64,000 nucleotides of DNA from Nostoc sp. TH1S01 (GTDB lineage Bacteria > Cyanobacteriota > Cyanobacteriia > Cyanobacteriales > Nostocaceae): positions 124,001-188,000 of the forward strand of contig JAGKSW010000018.1 of the NCBI GenBank assembly GCA_018993265.1, read 5' to 3'. The notes under the pieces are model-generated. The model had not been told where the DNA came from. It was given only the letters and a program-made list of their open reading frames with translations, and made no database searches. How positions within the stretch are numbered: the stretch's first letter is position 1; every line of letters starts with the position of its first letter. The translations under genes and the position numbers were made by a program. Below, piece after piece: positions 59,908-64,000 of the stretch.

Positions 59908-60001
59908 GACCTGGATCTATGCGACTGCAACGCCTAAACCTTGTCAGAACCGGAAGGTAGCAGCAATACGGGATGCTTGTAGTAGGCGTAGTCTCCGGGT
60001 C
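59908..60001 (+). ncRNA. ffs: Signal recognition particle RNA (4.5S type)
   Basis: The SRP domain IV core is present: 'CCTTGTCAG', 'AACCGGAAGGTAGCAGC', 'AATACGGGATGCTTG'. The flanks pair as in small bacterial SRP RNA: ACCTGGA (59909-59915) with TCCGGGT (59994-60000) and ACGCCT with AGGCGT. A short T-run follows at 60007. The Ffh-binding GGAA and AGCAGC loops are intact. Confidence 0.93.
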
Positions 60002-60029
60002 GCCCTATTTTTAGGAGCGATCAGCAGCA

Positions 60030-60413
60030 ATGCCTGGTTTTGGAGATATTGTACAAAAAGCTTTTTACCTCGGTGTTGGGTTAGCTTCTTACGCAGGTGA
60101 GAAAGCTGGAGGGAAATTAGCCGAATTGCGATCGCAAGTCCAAAAACTGGCAGATGAAATGGTAGCGCGGGGCGAAATGAACACAGAAGAAGCCCGCCGC
60201 TTCGTTGAGGATATGATGAAGCAAGCGCAACAGCCACAAACACCTGCTGACAACGCTGAAAAAACAACTCCTTCTGAACCTCGTCGCATCGAAATCTTAG
60301 AGGAAGACGAAGAGCCAACAGTAAAAGAGACCTCGACTGAAAATGTGGATAACTTGCGTGACCAAGTGCTAAAACTGCAAGAAGAATTAAAAAGGCTACA
60401 ACACGATCAGTAA
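60030..60413 (+). CDS. Phasin-like coiled-coil protein
   Basis: A 127-residue protein. The N-terminal 'MPGFGDIVQKAFYLGVGLAS' and amphipathic helix 'LAELRSQVQKLADEMVARGE', then 'NTEEARRFVEDMM', match cyanobacterial proteins of the phasin / PHA-regulator-like type. A Pro/Thr/Glu-rich acidic linker follows, then a C-terminal coiled coil ('LRDQVLKLQEELKRLQHD'). It may coat granules or membranes, but the assignment is by resemblance only. It lies 28 bp downstream of the SRP RNA gene. Confidence 0.65.
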   Translation: MPGFGDIVQKAFYLGVGLASYAGEKAGGKLAELRSQVQKLADEMVARGEMNTEEARRFVEDMMKQAQQPQTPADNAEKTTPSEPRRIEILEEDEEPTVKETSTENVDNLRDQVLKLQEELKRLQHDQ

Positions 60414-60571
60414 ACGGCAGTTTTTAACTTCAGCATCAGCAGCAAATAGCACTAAAACTCAGCGTCGCACCCAGGAAGTTGACAACATACATTGCATAGA
60501 ATGTATAAATCTACTTCAATTTGGGTAGTTATTAGCATCCTAATTTTATAGCCAGTAAGAGTGTCAATTTT

Positions 60572-60967
60572 ATGGAAGAGTGGCAAAAAGATTTAATGGG
60601 AATCGTAGAAACAGTGGCAGAGGAAGTAGAACGCTTCTTTCAAGGAATGAATGATATGGTTGATAGCTTTTTTGACCTCACAGAAGAATTGACCGAGCAA
60701 GTACAAAATAACATTGCCGCTGACGTAGAACAATACTTACAAGAAATATCTGCACCCTTCTTAGAAATGTATTGGGAACTCGAAGATGTAGTTGCAGATG
60801 CAGACCCAGGCTTTCCCTACTCACTGGAAGCTACACCAGAACAAAATCCGGCTTGTATAGGTTGTACTAACTATCACGGCCAAGTTTATGGTGGAAACTT
60901 GCTAGTTTGTGCTATGCACCCCCACGGCTGGGATGATCAAAACTGTCCCGACTGGGAACAAGAGTAG
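60572..60967 (+). CDS. Conserved protein with C-terminal Cys/His cluster
   Basis: A 131-residue acidic protein of unknown function. The first 80 residues are a long amphipathic helix region rich in Glu, Met and Phe ('VEETVAEEVERF'-like composition). The C-terminal ~38 residues hold four cysteines and two histidines in the order C-x2-C-x3-H ... C-x2-H-x-H ... C ('CIGCTNYHGQVYG', 'LVCAMHPHGWDDQNCPDWE'). That suggests a bound metal, probably zinc or an iron-sulfur cluster. The pattern is conserved enough in composition to look genuine, but I know no assigned role. Confidence 0.68.
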   Translation: MEEWQKDLMGIVETVAEEVERFFQGMNDMVDSFFDLTEELTEQVQNNIAADVEQYLQEISAPFLEMYWELEDVVADADPGFPYSLEATPEQNPACIGCTNYHGQVYGGNLLVCAMHPHGWDDQNCPDWEQE

Positions 60968-61086
60968 TACAACAAGGCGAAAGTAAAAAGGTGAAAGTAA
61001 AAAGGCAAAAGGTCAAAGAATTTTTGTCTTAATCAGCTTTTCGCCTATTATTGTTGAGGCGACAGATGACCAAGGACTATTGACCC

Positions 61087-61485
61087 ATGACCCAGGATGC
61101 ATCAGAAGTAAAGTATGGCGAACGCAATATTGCGGAAGGTAGTTTAATCACCTTTCCCAATCCGCGAGTAGGTAGGCGATATGATATCAACATTACTTTG
61201 CCGGAATTTACCTGTAAATGTCCATTTTCTGGCTATCCAGACTTTGCCACAATTCATATTACATACATACCAGATGAACGGGTAGTAGAATTAAAAGCCC
61301 TCAAGCTTTACATTAACAGTTACCGCGATCGCTATATCTCCCATGAAGAATCTGCCAATCAAATTTTAGATGACATGGTTGCAGCTTGTGATCCCCTAGA
61401 AATTACTGTTAAAGCCGATTTTGCTCCTAGGGGAAACGTGCATACAGTTATTGAAGTATGCCACCAAAAAGCATCAGCGAATTAA
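61087..61485 (+). CDS. queF: NADPH-dependent 7-cyano-7-deazaguanine reductase
   Basis: A 132-residue type I QueF that reduces the nitrile preQ0 to the amine preQ1 in queuosine synthesis. The catalytic Cys is in 'FTCKCPFSGYPDFATIHI' (C45 by alignment, with D52). The QueF signature region reads 'VELKALKLYINSYRDRYISH'. Later 'NVHTVIEV' is also typical. It is the short form, half the size of the enterobacterial enzyme. The partner gene queE lies 27 kb away. Confidence 0.93.
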   Translation: MTQDASEVKYGERNIAEGSLITFPNPRVGRRYDINITLPEFTCKCPFSGYPDFATIHITYIPDERVVELKALKLYINSYRDRYISHEESANQILDDMVAACDPLEITVKADFAPRGNVHTVIEVCHQKASAN

Positions 61486-61510
61486 ATCACTAATGCTTAA
61501 ATAACAAAAT

Positions 61511-61633
61511 TAGCACTTACCCAGTGAGACGAAAAATCAAGGATGTGGGGTAAGGTAAAGAGGCATAAGTTTTCAAAATCCCTACACCCTTACACCCATT
61601 CTCTACAGACAACCTTTGATGCGTCAGTCCTGA
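61511..61633. repeat. Family C repeat, degraded copy 3
   Basis: 'AGCACTTACCCAGTGAGACG' to 'AACCTTTGATGCGTCAGTCC', with internal 'CCTACACCCTTACACCC'. The ends are imperfectly inverted. It fills the gap between queF and the convergent PEP-CTERM gene. Confidence 0.6.
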
Positions 61634-61637
61634 ACTA

Positions 61638-63191
61638 TTAACGACGACGGCGACGCAAATTCAGCATTCCAAATGCGCCTAAGCCTAAAAGTGGCAGTGT
61701 AGCAGAAGGTTCTGGTACAGCAGATGTTTTGAAATTATCTTTACCAAAGTCAACAACAAAAATTGCGTCGTTGTAATCTTTATCGCCAGCTTTGCGTAAA
61801 TCTTCAAAACCCATGAGCAAATAATTACCAACCTTCCAACCCATTAAGTGTTGTAACCCATCAGGGTTAAGGCTTGGGTCTGCACCATAAATCTCGCCAT
61901 TTTTTGGTGTTGTACTGTATCCATCAGCTTTGAGTAAGAAATTCATCTGTGTACCAGCTTTCAAACTACCCAAATCTACAAAATCACCGATATCTAAAAC
62001 ACCATCTTTCTCTCCTTTTTCGCACTTATTTTTGCTGCTGTCGCAAGAGATATTTTCAAATATCATCCCTTTATCGTATTTGTCACCCCGAATAGATTCA
62101 TAGGCTAACTGGTTTTTATAGCTAGCGCCTTCATTCAGGAACCAAACACGTACATTGTGCTTTTGTTTCAAAAATAGTTGAGAAAAGTCTACTTTCTGTG
62201 CCTTGATTTGATCGGCGGGAATCGCCACACCATCTTTTTGTACTAAAGCTTGAAACTGGGGAAGTATAGATAAGAAATTTTGATCTTCTGACTTATCTTT
62301 GATAGTGAGTCGCTTCATCGTACTCCAGTCACTAGCCTTTTTGGCAGCTTCTTGCGCTTCTAGGGAATACTTAGCCGCATTGTCTGCATCTAATTTAGCT
62401 TGATTTCTAGTATCTTCAGCATCTTTAACTTGCTTGTCAGCATTTTCAGTGACAGTTTTCACTTGTTCGCTAGCTTGATTTCTAGCTTGTTCAGTTGTGG
62501 TACGCTTACTTGTCGCATCACTCAACTTAGTATTTGCAGTGTTAAATTTAGTGGTTGCATCACTCAACTTGGTATTTGCAGCGTTAAATTTAGTGGTTGC
62601 ATCACTCAACTTGGTATTTGCAGTATTAAAGGTTGTAGTAGCGTTAGTAACAGCTTGTTGTGCTGCACTTTTTTGAGCTTGAGTTTTAGCAGCGGCGAGG
62701 CTGGCTTTCGCATCAGTTAAAGCCTTATTAGCTGCATCATATACTGTTTTGGCATCACCCAAAGTCTTATTAGCCGTATCATATACTGTTTTGGCATCAC
62801 CCAAAGTCTTATTGGTCGCATCATACGCTGCTTTGGCCCCAATAAAATCTGCGTCTGCTTTTTGAAATGTCTGTTCAGCAGAAGTTAAAACCTTGATGGC
62901 ATCTTGTTTAGCTTTTGTGGCGGCTTGTATAGTGTTTGTCAGTGTAGCTTCGGCTTTGTTGAGCGCATCTGCACTGTCTTTCGCATTTTTGGCAGCTATT
63001 GGCGCTTCCTTGATGGCTTGTTGAATGGTAGTTACTTTTGTAGATGTAGTATTGGTAGTTGTTGCACCTGCTGAACCCATACCGAACAATGTGTAAGTTA
63101 AAGTAGCAGCAGCAATCAGTCCAAAGCGGATTTTATGCATGTTTGTCATAGATATTGATACGCACTTAACTAAGTTTTGATTTCTTTTCAT
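61638..63191 (-). CDS. PEP-CTERM protein with coiled-coil repeats and DUF4114
   Basis: A 517-residue exported protein. A signal peptide (hydrophobic 'FGLIAAATLTYTLFGMGSAG') is followed by a ~230-residue Ala/Lys/Thr-rich coiled coil with tandem units: 'TLGDAKTVYD(T/A)ANK' repeated, and 'NTKLSDATTKFN(A/T)A' three times. The globular part ends in a DUF4114-like segment with Ca-binding-type 'MGFEDLRKAGDKDYNDAIFV'. Last is the PEP-CTERM signal 'VPEPSATLPLLGLGAFGML' plus five arginines. It is probably a surface or matrix protein sorted by an exosortase. In-frame starts are TTG 63209, ATG 63191 and ATG 63149; I choose 63191 tentatively. Confidence 0.78.
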   Translation of the reverse strand: MKRNQNLVKCVSISMTNMHKIRFGLIAAATLTYTLFGMGSAGATTTNTTSTKVTTIQQAIKEAPIAAKNAKDSADALNKAEATLTNTIQAATKAKQDAIKVLTSAEQTFQKADADFIGAKAAYDATNKTLGDAKTVYDTANKTLGDAKTVYDAANKALTDAKASLAAAKTQAQKSAAQQAVTNATTTFNTANTKLSDATTKFNAANTKLSDATTKFNTANTKLSDATSKRTTTEQARNQASEQVKTVTENADKQVKDAEDTRNQAKLDADNAAKYSLEAQEAAKKASDWSTMKRLTIKDKSEDQNFLSILPQFQALVQKDGVAIPADQIKAQKVDFSQLFLKQKHNVRVWFLNEGASYKNQLAYESIRGDKYDKGMIFENISCDSSKNKCEKGEKDGVLDIGDFVDLGSLKAGTQMNFLLKADGYSTTPKNGEIYGADPSLNPDGLQHLMGWKVGNYLLMGFEDLRKAGDKDYNDAIFVVDFGKDNFKTSAVPEPSATLPLLGLGAFGMLNLRRRRR

Positions 63192-63869
63192 CAAGTAATG
63201 AAGTCTCAATCATTCACTTGATCACCGTTGGAAAATACTGGTTGTATAGTAGCTACTTTTTTTCGGGTAACTACTTTGTATCCCATGAATATTTTTAACG
63301 TCTATAGTTGAAAGTGGTTTTTGCAAAGTCTTTATAACGAAATATCAACTGAGCAAAGAGATATCATGATTTGGGAATAATTGTAATTTTCAAGTAAATG
63401 TTAGTTAGCTAAAATTAGTGAATATACAGATAAAATAAGCTGACAGTTTTGAGGAATTAACGTTCATCTCAGTAGTGATGAAATTACCATATTAATTAAT
63501 TTGGATAAGAGTAAATTAAACTCTATACATCAGATAAATAGGCTTTTGTTGTATAAAGTAGACTTCAAATTTAGGATTAAGTTAGATGTTGGAAAAAGAA
63601 CTTCTATAAAAAACTAGAGTAAATATATAGGATAATTTGGATTCTAGGATAAAGAACAATAGGTTTTTGCTATATAAAATTCAAAAAAACATAGCATTAG
63701 CTAGATTTCTCAGTAATTAACAATATTATTCTTGGCAATCAAAATATAAAAGCTGAATAATTACAGTGAAGATACAGAGAAAATCACTATATTTATTCAG
63801 CCTTCATAATTTATGTGCGTGTTTATTTTAGTGGAGAGGTCATCAATAAAGAGAGTAAAAATTTCAAAT
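63192..63869. other. Intergenic region, 678 bp, AT-rich
   Basis: This is upstream of the PEP-CTERM gene and beyond the end of the last partial gene. It has many TATA-like AT runs and a loosely repeated phrase ('AATAGGCTTTTGTTGTATAA' near 63537, 'AATAGGTTTTTGCTATATAA' near 63658), about 120 bp apart. No gene was found. Confidence 0.5.
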
Positions 63870-64000
63870 CTACCCTACTGCTGCCGTTGACTGAGAATTC
63901 AGTCCATTCAAAATCTCCAACACTTCTTTTTCAAAAGCAACTTGAGCGCGATTAGTTTTACCACCTACATACAAGCGATCGCCTTTTTGTAATGCCCAAA
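63870..64000 (-). CDS. C-terminal end of an unidentified protein
   Basis: The frame runs in from the right window edge for 43 codons and stops at TAG (63870-63872). It encodes '[20 protein letters not shown]' followed by '[17 protein letters not shown]' and a short Thr/Ala/Val tail. The start lies outside the window. I do not recognise the family. Codon use looks normal and a HIP1-type site lies in frame. Confidence 0.6.
   Translation of the reverse strand, partial: WALQKGDRLYVGGKTNRAQVAFEKEVLEILNGLNSQSTAAVG

Noticed and set aside
59944-60318. Minus-strand frame overlapping the SRP RNA and the phasin-like gene
   Set aside because: It would cover the ffs gene and the sense coding region. Composition suggests a shadow.

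Overview
The window is chromosomal DNA of a filamentous, probably heterocyst-forming cyanobacterium (Nostocales). The evidence is the many HIP1 octamers (GCGATCGC), heptanucleotide tandem repeats, families of small palindromic intergenic elements, and cyanobacterial proteins: Ycf35, a KGK-domain protein, PEP-CTERM proteins, ferredoxin-dependent sulfite reductase, and a neutral amino-acid ABC transporter of the NatFGH-BgtA type. The genus cannot be fixed from this window.

Layout. 0-11 kb: the end of gatA, two RodZ-like helix-turn-helix membrane proteins on either side of an alpha/beta hydrolase, bioF, and a 1696-residue hybrid histidine kinase. 11.5-14 kb: a conserved trio (DUF2997, Ycf35/DUF1257, ferredoxin), then an IS200/IS605-type element that carries only tnpB. 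14-22 kb: an ACT-domain protein, sulfite reductase with a C-terminal ribbon-helix-helix tail, an outer-membrane barrel protein, an ADP-ribosylglycohydrolase, a two-gene HTH/membrane operon and a conserved unknown. 22.3-28 kb: tRNA-Arg(UCU), two tandem MscS channels and a GH65 phosphorylase. 28.7-37.6 kb: a dynamin-like GTPase, an overlapping KGK/HNH gene pair, a STAS-sugar transferase fusion, queE, a PEP-CTERM phytase-like esterase, and DUF3318 and YbjN genes. 38.4-43.4 kb: natF-natG-natH and bgtA, separated by a frameshifted Rpn-family nuclease. 43.4-46.4 kb: dnaN and dnaA on the minus strand. Between them lies a candidate chromosomal origin with seven perfect TTTTCCACA boxes. 46.6-48.7 kb: an HtrA-type protease and peptide deformylase.

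48.8-54.7 kb holds the most unusual locus: five consecutive plus-strand genes. Two carry paired CxxC-less HMA_2-type domains, one is a P1B-like ATPase with an HMA_2 domain and no CPx cysteine in its membrane motif, one is a small DUF5132 membrane protein, and one is a further HMA_2/membrane protein. In all, six related domains carry PGR(I/M/L)R-like signatures where a copper-type HMA would have CxxC. I propose one membrane transport or homeostasis machine; its substrate is unknown. 55-64 kb: a 207-bp hairpin-rich element with perfect 17-bp terminal inverted repeats, a HEAT-repeat protein, type 2 IPP isomerase, SppA, a YciI protein, the SRP RNA gene, a phasin-like protein, a Cys/His-rich conserved protein, queF, a coiled-coil PEP-CTERM/DUF4114 protein, and the 3' end of an unidentified minus-strand gene.

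queE and queF supply two steps of queuosine-precursor synthesis from separate sites. natFGH/bgtA encode a complete ABC importer. dnaA, the origin and dnaN form the replication-initiation locus. Many intergenic regions are filled by four or more dispersed repeat families, one of which appears nested inside another.
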